Shown in pieces: positions 6,324 to 14,495 of a stretch of 19,326 nucleotides of DNA. A program made the position numbers and the translations under genes. Under the pieces are notes generated by a model, which was not told the DNA's origin, did not search any database, and worked only from the letters and a program-made list of their open reading frames with translations. The stretch comes from Puniceicoccales bacterium (GTDB lineage: Bacteria; Verrucomicrobiota; Verrucomicrobiia; Opitutales; LL51). How positions within the stretch are numbered: position 1 is the first letter of the stretch; each line of letters begins with the position of its first letter. The DNA lies in contig JAISMD010000091.1 in assembly GCA_031276935.1 (NCBI GenBank), positions 1 through 19,326 on the forward strand, written 5' to 3'.

Positions 6324-7919
6324 GTGGATGGGGAACGATCAATTGACATCGATGGGAAGGCGGTACCCTATGGCGATGAACAAACCGTTTTGGAGATCTG
6401 TAATAGGAATCATCTGACCGTACCTCAGATGTGCTACGCGGAGCATTTGACTCCATCGGGGCATTGCGGACTGTGTACCGTTGAGCTCTGGGATGAGGCT
6501 GTAGAAGGGAATTGGGTCCCCGTTTTAGCCTGTGTTTTAGCGCCTCGGGAAGGAATGAAAATTCGCCTCCAATCGGAGCGCATCGAAAAAATTCGTCAAA
6601 TGGTGGGGCAATTAATTTTGCGATCCCACCCCTGTGACTGTGATCTCTGTGAAAAATTTGGTCACTGCGAATTGCGAAAGATTTACAATAGGACGGGTTT
6701 TGGTTTTACCCGTGCCATTGAAGACTCAAAGAAAAAAATATCGATTGCCCGTTTATCGGGACGTCTTCTATTGGATCGGGAAAAATGCATTCATTGTGGT
6801 CTATGTATTTCTTTTTGTCGGGAGGAATTGGGGGAGGATTTTCTACACATCCCGTTGCAGGATAGCGGTCAAGCGCGCTTAAAAGTATATCCCGGGATGA
6901 AATATGAAGAGCGTTATTGGCTAAACCTAATCGAAATTTGTCCCTTTGATGCGCTCCTGGATGAACATTCTTTGAACCATCTTCCCTCCTGGAGATTGAA
7001 GGCATTCGATGCCATTGGGACAGAAAGTAGTACGGGTAACAACATAAAAGTTTTCGTCCAGGATAACGCCATTGCCTACATAAAACCCAGGTTCAATCCC
7101 CATGTGGGACGATACATACCGGATAGGGTCCGTGATTTACACAGGGAGAACGATGTCAATCGGCAGGATTATAATATCCTACACGGTCAACGAACGGAAG
7201 AACGGGTGCTGTTATTATTTCTTTTGGAAAAAATTGGATTTGGTCATCGATCAGCGATGATTTGCAACGGAAGTCTCTCCCTGGAGAACATGATGTTGGT
7301 ACGCCAATTAGCGGACATCCTAGGGGCGAAAATCTTCGTAAAAAATCGACGGCAAAAGGGAGATGGTTGGCTTATTTCCGGGGATCAGAATAGTAACATA
7401 CGCAGTGCGTTGCTGACCCAGGTCATCAAAAAGAACGCGGTGGAAGACTACGGAGAAGTGGAACAAATGATTGAAAATAAACAGGTGCAAACGCTCATAG
7501 TTTTCAATGAGGATATTTTATCCCTAGGATTTTCCAAGGAATATTTTTCCAAGGTGGATTCGATTAGCTTTTCCACCCACAGAAACCTGACGACACAAAC
7601 TAGCCATGCCGTTATACCGATCCGTACGATGTTTGAAGAGGATGGACATTTTATCAATAAGGATTTTCTGCTACAGCGTTCCCATCGGGCGATTACACGG
7701 AGAACGGAGGCGAAGTCTCTTTGGGAATGGCTTGCGATGGTTAAGAATATTTACTCCGGAAAGATTGGGGAAGAAGCGGATTTCCAGTCCATTGAAAACC
7801 TTTGGCGTTTTATGGAAAAACTAATTCCCGAGTTCGAAGGAATTCACTTCGAAACCTTAGCTCCGGAAGGTGTAAAATTGGATGGCAGTCGTTTTATCGA
7901 TTATCCATTCGTCGGCTGA
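6324..7919 (+). CDS. nuoG: NuoG-like iron-sulfur subunit (complex I 75-kDa type), isolated
   Basis: The 531-residue protein carries the full iron-sulfur ligand set of the NuoG N-terminal half. A 2Fe-2S ferredoxin domain has Cys37, Cys48, Cys51 and Cys70. The His-Cys cluster is H102-x3-C106-x2-C109-x5-C115. A 4Fe-4S cluster has Cys155, Cys158, Cys161 and a distant Cys206 (EICPFDAL). The C-terminal half resembles the start of the molybdopterin-type domain in reduced form (KVFVQDNAIAYIKPRFNPH, later TTQTSHAVIPIRTMFEEDGH), without the usual Cys near 250-265. It is far shorter than E. coli NuoG (about 910 residues). In complex I it would pass electrons from NuoF towards NuoI. No other nuo gene is present here. 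The frame is open back to 6240, but GTG 6324 is the only usual start codon and has no Shine-Dalgarno. A hydrogenase or formate dehydrogenase partner subunit is the alternative. Confidence 0.8.
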   Translation: MDGERSIDIDGKAVPYGDEQTVLEICNRNHLTVPQMCYAEHLTPSGHCGLCTVELWDEAVEGNWVPVLACVLAPREGMKIRLQSERIEKIRQMVGQLILRSHPCDCDLCEKFGHCELRKIYNRTGFGFTRAIEDSKKKISIARLSGRLLLDREKCIHCGLCISFCREELGEDFLHIPLQDSGQARLKVYPGMKYEERYWLNLIEICPFDALLDEHSLNHLPSWRLKAFDAIGTESSTGNNIKVFVQDNAIAYIKPRFNPHVGRYIPDRVRDLHRENDVNRQDYNILHGQRTEERVLLLFLLEKIGFGHRSAMICNGSLSLENMMLVRQLADILGAKIFVKNRRQKGDGWLISGDQNSNIRSALLTQVIKKNAVEDYGEVEQMIENKQVQTLIVFNEDILSLGFSKEYFSKVDSISFSTHRNLTTQTSHAVIPIRTMFEEDGHFINKDFLLQRSHRAITRRTEAKSLWEWLAMVKNIYSGKIGEEADFQSIENLWRFMEKLIPEFEGIHFETLAPEGVKLDGSRFIDYPFVG

Positions 7920-7993
7920 CTTTTTTTATGAAATCTTAGGGTAAGCATTTCGGGGTTGCAAAAGATAGATTGTGTTATTATTTGGGAACGAGA

Positions 7994-10447
7994 ATGAAAA
8001 AATTAGTTATCGCAGAAAAGCCAAGTGTGGCTCAGGATATCGCTGACGTGGTCGGTAACTTAAAAAAAACGGGAAATATTTTTGAAAATGATGAATTCGT
8101 GATTAGTTCGGCATTGGGACACATCGTCGAACTATGCATGCCGGAGGATTTCGATGCGAATCTCAAGCGTTGGTCCATCGAAACTTTACCTATTATTCCG
8201 GAAGAATTCCGTACAAAACCCATCGGCAGAAATAAATCAAAATTTTTGGAATTAAAAAAATTGATGGGGCGTAAGGATGTGGATACGATTATTAATGCCT
8301 GCGATGCGGGAAGGGAAGGGGAATTAATTTTTACCTATATTTACGAACTCGCCGGATGTAAAAAGACGGTACAGCGCCTCTGGTTATCCTCCATGACACA
8401 GGAAGCCATTCGGGAAGGTTTTCGCCACCTACGTTCGGGGGAAGAGATGTTGAATTTACAATCGGCGGCCCGTTGCCGTTCGGAGGCCGACTGGCTCATC
8501 GGTATCAACGGAACCCGTGCCGTTACAACGAAAATGGCTATCCATCGCAATGGAGGTGTCGCGACCATTGGCCGTGTCCAGACGCCGACCCTATCCATGT
8601 TGTTGCGGCGGGAATATGAAATTCGCCAATTTCAACCGCGTTCCTATGCGCGAATTGTGGCCGAATTTGCCGTGACGAACGGACCTTACAAAGGGGTATA
8701 TCAGCGACCTAATTTTAAGAAAATCGATGACAGCGACCGCGTCGATCGGGTCTTTGAACCCGAGTTGGCGGAACAGATTATGGCCACCGTCCTGGAAACG
8801 GATAGGGCAATGGTCAGGGAAAAGAAGAAAAAAACAAAGCAAAATGCCCCCAGGCTCTACGATTTGACCATGCTGCAGAGGGAAGCGAATTCCAAGTACG
8901 CCATGCCCGCCGGTATGACCCTCAAAATTGCACAATCGCTCTACGAACGTCACAAATGTATCACCTATCCCCGTACGGATTCCAACGCCCTTCCGGAGGA
9001 TTACGTCGAAACATGTAGGACAATTATGAGCACGGTGGGTGGAGAATTCGGGGAATTTGCCCAGGAAATTTTGAATCAGTACGGCATTGATGGCTCCAAT
9101 AAAAAGATTTTCGATAACCGACAGGTCAGCGATCACTTTGCCATTATCCCGACAACAAAGTTTCCCCAAAAATTGAACGAAGAGGAAAATAGAATCTACA
9201 CCATGATTCTCCGACGATTTTTAGCGGTTTTTTACCCGGCGGCCGAGTTCGATGTGACCACCCGCACCTCACGGATTGGGGAACATGAATTCCTTACGGA
9301 GGGTAAGATTCTGACGAAGGCCGGTTGGCTTGAGGTTTACGGGAAGGCGGTGGAAGAAATTGGGGAATATACCCTACCCGCATTGGTTGAAGCGGATGGA
9401 GATCCGGCCCAGGCGAGGGTGATTGGAGGAGAAAAAATTGGAGAGTGGACAAAACCGGCACCGCGTTACACAGAGGCCACACTTCTATCCATGATGGAAA
9501 CGGCAGGGAAAATGCTTGAGGATGAGGAATTGGCATTGGCGTTGAAGGAGCGCGGTTTAGGGACACCGGCGACGCGGGCTCAAATCATAGAACATCTCAT
9601 CGACCTCAATTACATGGAACGGAATAAGCGGGAATTGATTCCGACATCGAAGGCGGAAAGCCTATTCGAATATTTAGATGCGGTGGATGTACAAGTTCTA
9701 TCCGATCCGACCATGACCGGCGAATGGGAATACAAGTTGCGGCGAATGGAACAGGGACAACTCGACCGTACCCTATTTATGCAGGGCATTAGGGATTTGA
9801 CTTTTGATATTGTGGATAAGATAAAAAGATTTAACGAACGGGAGCAACAGGGTAAACCGTCCGCTCTCATAGCGCCGACGGATGGACTGGCGATGTTAGA
9901 ATTCCTGCGCTATTACAAATCCCAGGATGGGAAAATTATAGTCAGTAAAGTCATTTCGGGGCGACGCATGTTGGAGACCGAATTACAGACATTGCTTCAG
10001 AATCGGGAAGTAGGTCCTTTGGAGGGATTTCACTCGAAGATGGGGAAGCTGTACACGGCGAAGTTGGTTTTGGATAAGAACAACGAAATAAAGTTTTCCT
10101 TTTCCAGCCACGAATCCGATTCCGATGAAGTCCTAACGCCGGAAAAAATTAGAACCTATCCCATTTTAGGGAAGTGTCGTTGTTGTGGAGGGAATGTACA
10201 CATAGCGGAGAATGCCTACATTTGTGAGCATTTCGTCGACGAACAAAAATGCCCCATGCGTTTGGGACGGCGTATTTTGGAACAGCGCATCGATGAGGTC
10301 CAGGCCATGAAACTCATCACCGAAGGGAGAAGTGATCTCCTGGAGAATTTTTGTTCAAAGCGCACGGGAAAGATCTTCGCCGCCTTCCTGACCCTCAATG
10401 ATCAGGGTAAAATTGGCTTCGAATTTACTCCCCGGGAACGGCGTTAA
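7994..10447 (+). CDS. topB: DNA topoisomerase III (type IA)
   Basis: This type IA topoisomerase relaxes and decatenates DNA through a 5'-phosphotyrosine link. The 817-residue product begins with the TOPRIM domain (KLVIAEKPSVAQDIA with Glu8; ACDAGREGELIF with Asp104 and Glu108). The family core follows (CRSEADWLIGINGTRAVT; GRVQTPTLSML) and the active site YPRTDSNALP with Tyr325, almost where E. coli TopB has Tyr328. The C-terminus holds two copies of the topoisomerase C-terminal repeat (about 655-700 and 755-810, the second ending GKIGFEF) around a zinc-type cluster KCRCCGG...YIC...KC. This resembles the longer TopB type of Firmicutes and plasmids rather than E. coli TopB. I chose ATG 7994 (GGGAACGAGA just upstream) over the earlier in-frame ATG at 7970. 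It is separated from the NuoG-like gene by 74 bases. Confidence 0.93.
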   Translation: MKKLVIAEKPSVAQDIADVVGNLKKTGNIFENDEFVISSALGHIVELCMPEDFDANLKRWSIETLPIIPEEFRTKPIGRNKSKFLELKKLMGRKDVDTIINACDAGREGELIFTYIYELAGCKKTVQRLWLSSMTQEAIREGFRHLRSGEEMLNLQSAARCRSEADWLIGINGTRAVTTKMAIHRNGGVATIGRVQTPTLSMLLRREYEIRQFQPRSYARIVAEFAVTNGPYKGVYQRPNFKKIDDSDRVDRVFEPELAEQIMATVLETDRAMVREKKKKTKQNAPRLYDLTMLQREANSKYAMPAGMTLKIAQSLYERHKCITYPRTDSNALPEDYVETCRTIMSTVGGEFGEFAQEILNQYGIDGSNKKIFDNRQVSDHFAIIPTTKFPQKLNEEENRIYTMILRRFLAVFYPAAEFDVTTRTSRIGEHEFLTEGKILTKAGWLEVYGKAVEEIGEYTLPALVEADGDPAQARVIGGEKIGEWTKPAPRYTEATLLSMMETAGKMLEDEELALALKERGLGTPATRAQIIEHLIDLNYMERNKRELIPTSKAESLFEYLDAVDVQVLSDPTMTGEWEYKLRRMEQGQLDRTLFMQGIRDLTFDIVDKIKRFNEREQQGKPSALIAPTDGLAMLEFLRYYKSQDGKIIVSKVISGRRMLETELQTLLQNREVGPLEGFHSKMGKLYTAKLVLDKNNEIKFSFSSHESDSDEVLTPEKIRTYPILGKCRCCGGNVHIAENAYICEHFVDEQKCPMRLGRRILEQRIDEVQAMKLITEGRSDLLENFCSKRTGKIFAAFLTLNDQGKIGFEFTPRERR

Positions 10448-10448
10448 T

Positions 10449-10460
10449 GTTCCATGGAAC
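10449..10460 (+). repeat. 12-bp perfect palindrome after topB
   Basis: GTTCCATGGAAC lies immediately after the topB stop. It is self-complementary with no loop and has no T-run after it, so it is at best a weak dyad or protein-binding site. The rest of the 123-bp gap to the tRNA gene holds only the promoter-like element described next. Confidence 0.3.
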
Positions 10461-10529
10461 GGGAAATAGGAGGAAAGGCGATATATTTTTTCCATTTTAG
10501 GGAACGGAGTAGGGAAATTCGGGTTTGCC

Positions 10530-10557
10530 TTGACAAAATCGATGTAATTCCGATTTT
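10530..10557 (+). promoter_or_regulatory. Probable promoter of tRNA-Leu and the downstream gene run
   Basis: A perfect -35 TTGACA (10530-10535) is followed after 16 bases by a weak -10-like GATTTT (10552-10557). Transcription would begin around 10564, just before the tRNA 5' end at 10571. The -35 is convincing; the -10 is not. Confidence 0.5.
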
Positions 10558-10570
10558 CCGATGAAAATTT

Positions 10571-10652
10571 GTTTAGGTGGTGGAATTGGTAGACACGCTG
10601 TCTTCAGGCGGCAGTGCCGTGAGGCATAGGGGTTCGAGTCCCCTCCTAAACA
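10571..10652 (+). tRNA. tRNA-Leu (anticodon CAG)
   Basis: A complete class II tRNA fold can be drawn. The acceptor stem GTTTAGG (10571-10577) pairs with CCTAAAC (10645-10651), with A10652 as discriminator base. The D arm is GTGGAATTGGTAGAC. The anticodon stem CTGTC/GGCAG closes the loop TTCAGGC, anticodon CAG at 10605-10607, reading CUG. The long variable arm is TGCC-GTGA-GGCA, and the T arm AGGGG-TTCGAGT-CCCCT. CCA is not encoded. The next gene's ribosome site (GGGAG) begins three bases after the tRNA end. Confidence 0.97.
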
Positions 10653-10665
10653 GCGGGAGTTTTCT

Positions 10666-11328
10666 ATGAACAGGGATCAATCCACGGAGGATACATTAAA
10701 AGACGCCTTTAAATCGGCGGACTTAGGTGATAGGACATGGTTATTTTTTACACAACATGGCCGTATTTTTAAATTATTGGCCATCGCCGTTGTCCTATGT
10801 TTTGGATTCGGGATTTGCATCATGATTGGTCGCGCCTCGAGCCAAAAAACGATGGAGTCGTCCTATTTCGAAGTGATACGCAACGGGGACGGAGAAAATA
10901 AAAATAGGGAAAATTTTGCACGGAAATACGCCACGAAACCATTGGGAGGTTTTATTTTTCTGGAATTAGCCGATGAGGCCTATGGGAAAAAGGAGTACGG
11001 TCCAGCCAAGGATTACTACCACCGAGCCCGGAGAGGATTGGGTAAAAACATTTTTGCCGGTCGGGCCGCCATTGGGGAAAGCGTAGCGTTGATCAAATCG
11101 GGTATGGTATCGGAAGGGGAAACCCTACTCGCCCGCATTGGGGAAGAACGTTCCCACCCACCCGCCATTCGGGGCAATGCACTTTATTTCCTTGCGGTTT
11201 CCATGGTTGGGAGGGGCGATATTAATGCGGCAAAAAATATTCTCAATATTCTCCTAAACAGCAATTTCTCTGCCCATTGGAAAGGGGAGGGTAAAAAATT
11301 ACTTCGGGAAATAGGGATGGAGCGATGA
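10666..11328 (+). CDS. Membrane-anchored TPR protein (YfgM-like layout)
   Basis: This is a 220-residue protein with a cytoplasmic N-terminus, one membrane helix at about 35-57 (FKLLAIAVVLCFGFGICIMI) and a periplasmic helical-repeat domain. The repeats show the TPR pattern: ARKYATKPLGGFIFLELADE, AYGKKEYGPAKDYYHRARRG, a middle unit AIGESVALIKSGMVSEGETL and AIRGNALYFLAVSMVGRGDI. The topology and size match YfgM-like ancillary translocon or chaperone-associated proteins, but identity is not proven. It begins 13 bases after the tRNA, with GGGAG (10655-10659) as a good ribosome site, so the mRNA probably arises from a tRNA-containing transcript. Its stop overlaps the next start as ATGA (11325-11328). 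Confidence 0.8.
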   Translation: MNRDQSTEDTLKDAFKSADLGDRTWLFFTQHGRIFKLLAIAVVLCFGFGICIMIGRASSQKTMESSYFEVIRNGDGENKNRENFARKYATKPLGGFIFLELADEAYGKKEYGPAKDYYHRARRGLGKNIFAGRAAIGESVALIKSGMVSEGETLLARIGEERSHPPAIRGNALYFLAVSMVGRGDINAAKNILNILLNSNFSAHWKGEGKKLLREIGMER

Positions 11329-12413
11329 CCTTACGATTAATATACGCTTCTCCGACACACAGTGCCGATCTTTTTTATTGGGGACGAATATTTACCAGCG
11401 ATTGTTTCCTAGCCTTTGAAGTGGAAGGGCAGCGCTATGCGATCGGAAATCATTTGGAAATCGATGAACTGCGACGGCATTCCCGCTTTGACAGGATCCT
11501 CTTGCCCGAGGATCTGTCTCCGGATAGGCATCCCGGTACGGCGGATCTGATCCAACGCATATGCGAAAAATTCCCCAATCATGAACTCTTATTGCCCAGG
11601 GATTTCCCCGCCTATTTAGTTTTGGAATTACAGGGGCGAGGAATTCAATTTTCCATTGCCGATGGGGAGTTCTTACCGGAACGTTCCTTGAAATTCCCGG
11701 AAGAACTTATTCAGATTCGGAGGGCCTGTTCGATTATTGGCCATGCCTTTGAAGCCGTGTGTTCCATTTTAGAAAATTCGAAAATTATCGACGGATTTCT
11801 CCACGGCGATAACGGTATTCTCACATCGGAGTTCCTACGCTCGGAAATTGAAAGAATTTGTTTTTCCGAAGGTGCCATAGCCCGGGAAACCATTGTGAGC
11901 TGTGGTGCGGATGCGGCGTTTCCACATAACCGGGGCAAGGGGAAATTAAAGGCCAATGAATTTATCGTCGTGGATATTTTCCCGCGTTTGGTGGAAAGCG
12001 GTTACTACGGTGATATGACGCGTACTTTCCTCCGCGGAGAACCGTCGAAGCAGCAAAGGGAAATGTACGATGCCGTGGAAGCGGTACAGCGTTGGGCCAT
12101 CGGAGAGATTTGTGCGGGAAAGGACGGAAAAGATATCCACGAAGGGAGTGTGGCGATGTTCAAAGAGATGGGCTATGATACGACCCATTCGACGGGATTT
12201 TTCCATGCCACGGGCCATGGTGTTGGCTTAGATTTACACGAAAATCCCTTCATTGGGGAACGAAGTCACAGGCTGCGGAGCGGGGAAGTCATTACCGTCG
12301 AACCGGGGCTTTACTATCCCGATCGGGGTGGGGTACGCCTGGAGGATGTGCTATTGGTTCGGGAAGATGGCGCCGAATATTTATCGAATTTTTCTTACGA
12401 TTGGGTTTTATAA
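11325..12413 (+). CDS. pepP: M24-family metallopeptidase (Xaa-Pro aminopeptidase type)
   Basis: This is a 362-residue cytoplasmic peptidase of the pita-bread fold that removes N-terminal residues, probably before proline. All five metal ligands of the family are visible: Asp217 (VVDIFPR), Asp230 (YYGDMTRTF), His298 (TGHGVGLDLHE), Glu326 (TVEPGLYYP) and Glu340 (GGVRLEDVLL). Residues 1-120 are the poorly conserved N-terminal creatinase-like domain. The pattern and length fit Xaa-Pro dipeptidase or aminopeptidase enzymes rather than methionine aminopeptidase. The exact specificity is not readable, so the symbol is only the nearest name. It overlaps the previous gene by four bases (ATGA) and the next by one (TAATG), so the genes are probably translated in a coupled way. 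Confidence 0.87.
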   Translation: MTLRLIYASPTHSADLFYWGRIFTSDCFLAFEVEGQRYAIGNHLEIDELRRHSRFDRILLPEDLSPDRHPGTADLIQRICEKFPNHELLLPRDFPAYLVLELQGRGIQFSIADGEFLPERSLKFPEELIQIRRACSIIGHAFEAVCSILENSKIIDGFLHGDNGILTSEFLRSEIERICFSEGAIARETIVSCGADAAFPHNRGKGKLKANEFIVVDIFPRLVESGYYGDMTRTFLRGEPSKQQREMYDAVEAVQRWAIGEICAGKDGKDIHEGSVAMFKEMGYDTTHSTGFFHATGHGVGLDLHENPFIGERSHRLRSGEVITVEPGLYYPDRGGVRLEDVLLVREDGAEYLSNFSYDWVL

Positions 12414-13681
12414 TGTTTTTCAAAAAAGATAGGATCAAAAAGGTTGCGAAATATCTACTGGGCGTCGCTAAAAAAATCGAAAATTATCGCAAAGATATTT
12501 TAACGGAGGAACAGGTATGCATTTTAGCAGAGGCGCGGAAGCGTATCAACGAAGGTCTCCTTTTAGATGGAAGGGATGCCCAGGTAAATTTTAGCATAGC
12601 CGATCAACTGCTGCAATCCATTGGTGCCGACATCTATCCCATGACAGGATTGGTGGAAAACGGAGAAGTTTTTTTATTTGCAGCGATTTTGGCCCTAGCC
12701 GTACGTACTTTCTTTTTTCAACCCTTTCGCATTCCGACCAATTCGATGTATCCGACCTATGCCGGCATGACCTTTGAATTAGCTGAGGGGCGGAAACGTC
12801 CACTGGAACAGTTTTGTCGTTGGGTTTTATTGGGGGCATCCAACTTCAATGTTCAGGCCAATGACAGTGGTACCTTGCAAATTCCCATCACCACCCGGGA
12901 GGATAAAACGGGGCCCTACGGCGGGGTACTTTACTACCGTGTTGTCAAGACGCGGAAATGTTTAGGTTTATTTTCTTCCCCGGAACGGGAATACACCTTT
13001 GTCGTTGGGGCACGCCATACGACGCTCCGTGTTCCCTTGGAATTTTCCTTTGACGATTTAGTTTTAGCGGCCCTATTTCCGAAGGCTAAGACGTGGGGCG
13101 AAATACTGAATCGCCAATCGGCAAAGCACTTCCGCTTACTGAAGATTAGCCGGAATGGACACGAGGACAAGGTCAATTATTTCGATACGGGCATTCAAAA
13201 ATCCAATGGGGAAGATATTTTTAATTTTGATATTCTATCGGGAGATATGCTCTTTGTCGATAAATTGAGCTATCATTTTTGCCCACCGAAAATTGGCGAT
13301 GCCTTTGTTTTTCGGACGCGGAGCATAGAACGTCTCAACTACGACGACAAGTACTACATCAAGCGTCTCGTGGGATTGGAAGGAGATGTGTTGCAGGTGG
13401 AGGGAGCGACATTATATCGCAATTACCGTCCCATTGAGGGCGCGGAAGCCTTCGATCTGAATCGCAAACAGGTGGATGCCTATCCGGGTTACAGCAACAC
13501 CGGTCTGTTGGCGGAGGGCTATAGCATTGAGGTCCCTCCGGATCATTATTTTGCTATGGGTGATAATTCCCCCAATAGCTACGACAGTCGCAGTTGGGGA
13601 TTTGTTCCGAAGGGCGAGGTAATTGGAAAGGCCATTTTCATTCTCTATCCATTTACCCGTCGTTGGGGTTGGGCGAAATAA
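12413..13681 (+). CDS. lepB: Signal peptidase I with long internal insertion
   Basis: LepB removes signal peptides from exported proteins at the outer face of the inner membrane. The 422-residue protein has a helical cytoplasmic N-terminal region (1-80), one membrane helix (about 85-103), then the catalytic box FRIPTNSMYPT with nucleophile Ser111. The general-base box YYIKRLVGLEGD with Lys317 follows, then the late box AMGDNSPNSYDSRSWGFVP. Ser and Lys are 206 residues apart against 55 in E. coli, so about 150 extra residues are inserted between them (roughly 120-275). Large signal peptidases of this kind occur in Bacteroidota and, I believe, Verrucomicrobiota. The start is ATG 12413, sharing one base with the previous stop (TAATG); the upstream in-frame TTG at 12401 is less likely. 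Confidence 0.92.
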   Translation: MFFKKDRIKKVAKYLLGVAKKIENYRKDILTEEQVCILAEARKRINEGLLLDGRDAQVNFSIADQLLQSIGADIYPMTGLVENGEVFLFAAILALAVRTFFFQPFRIPTNSMYPTYAGMTFELAEGRKRPLEQFCRWVLLGASNFNVQANDSGTLQIPITTREDKTGPYGGVLYYRVVKTRKCLGLFSSPEREYTFVVGARHTTLRVPLEFSFDDLVLAALFPKAKTWGEILNRQSAKHFRLLKISRNGHEDKVNYFDTGIQKSNGEDIFNFDILSGDMLFVDKLSYHFCPPKIGDAFVFRTRSIERLNYDDKYYIKRLVGLEGDVLQVEGATLYRNYRPIEGAEAFDLNRKQVDAYPGYSNTGLLAEGYSIEVPPDHYFAMGDNSPNSYDSRSWGFVPKGEVIGKAIFILYPFTRRWGWAK

Positions 13682-14430
13682 TGTGGAGCGAGATGCGTTG
13701 GCGCTGTGAATGTTGCTACGACGGGACCGATTTCTGTGGTTGGCAGAGTCAGCCCAATGGGAATACGATCCAAGATTTTATTGAAATTCGTTTGGGTGTT
13801 ATTTTTGGGAAAAAGGTTCGCATCCATGGCAGTGGACGTACGGATGCGGGGGTACATGCCCGCGGACAGGTTTTTCATTTCGATGGCGATTGGCCCTACG
13901 CTCCCCATATTTTGCTCCGGGCATTGGGTTCCGGTCTACCTTCCGGGATTCGGATTACGGCGGTGGAGGCGGTCGATTCCCATTTCCACGCGCGATTTTC
14001 GGTAAAGCGTAAGCGCTACATTTACCAGATTTATTTGGGCAATGCCTCTCCCTTTGAATGGCGTTACAAGTGGTCCGTTGGCCCTAGGGAGGTGGATCTT
14101 TCCGCGATGAACGATTTGGCGTATTGTCTTTTAGGGGAACATGATTTTTCCGCATTCGGTGCATCCCGGGGAGGGAATGAGGACAATCCTAGAAAAAATT
14201 TATACCAATTATCTTTTTCCCAAAATGACCGTGATTTAATTTTGGAGACGGAGGGAAGCGGTTATCTGTACCGGATGGTGCGTACGTTAGTTGCTACGCT
14301 ATTGGATGTGGGTTTAGGGCGTTTGGAAGCCGCCTACGTTTTGCGTTGTTTCCGCGACGGAGTGCGTCGGGAGAGAATCGTTACGGCACCGGCCCGTGGA
14401 CTTTTTTTGGAAAAAGTTTTTTACGAGTAG
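13681..14430 (+). CDS. truA: tRNA pseudouridine(38-40) synthase TruA
   Basis: TruA modifies uridines 38-40 in the anticodon arm of many tRNAs. The 249-residue protein shows the N-terminal YDGTDFCGWQSQPNGNTIQ, the catalytic motif GSGRTDAGVHARGQVFHF with Asp55, FHARFSVKRKRYIYQI, GEHDFSAFGASRG and the C-terminal GSGYLYRMVRTLVATLLDVG, all diagnostic for the family. The length is close to the usual 245-270. The start is ATG 13681, which shares one base with the lepB stop (TAATG); an in-frame ATG at 13594 lies inside lepB and is not needed. It is the last gene of the tRNA-TPR-pepP-lepB run. After its stop there is T-rich DNA but no hairpin, then a promoter for the next gene. Confidence 0.95.
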   Translation: MWSEMRWRCECCYDGTDFCGWQSQPNGNTIQDFIEIRLGVIFGKKVRIHGSGRTDAGVHARGQVFHFDGDWPYAPHILLRALGSGLPSGIRITAVEAVDSHFHARFSVKRKRYIYQIYLGNASPFEWRYKWSVGPREVDLSAMNDLAYCLLGEHDFSAFGASRGGNEDNPRKNLYQLSFSQNDRDLILETEGSGYLYRMVRTLVATLLDVGLGRLEAAYVLRCFRDGVRRERIVTAPARGLFLEKVFYE

Positions 14431-14458
14431 TTAATTTTTTTATTTTTTTACAGAGATA

Positions 14459-14486
14459 TTGCATTTTTAGCAATACTTTCTATACT
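14459..14486 (+). promoter_or_regulatory. Probable sigma70-type promoter of the PPi-PEPCK gene
   Basis: TTGCAT (14459-14464) and TATACT (14481-14486) are separated by 16 bases, close to the sigma70 consensus. Transcription would begin near 14492-14494, only a few bases before ATG 14496, so the message would be leaderless or nearly so. Confidence 0.6.
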
Positions 14487-14495
14487 CTACGCCAT

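Noticed and set aside
7911..7927. GTC-GGCT-GAC followed by seven T residues after the NuoG-like gene
   Set aside because: A three-base stem is too short to be a credible terminator.
8591..9169. 192-codon - strand frame inside topB
   Set aside because: Antisense to highly conserved topoisomerase motifs; a codon-bias shadow.
14430..14456. T-rich tract after truA
   Set aside because: No hairpin precedes the T-runs, so an intrinsic terminator is not supported.
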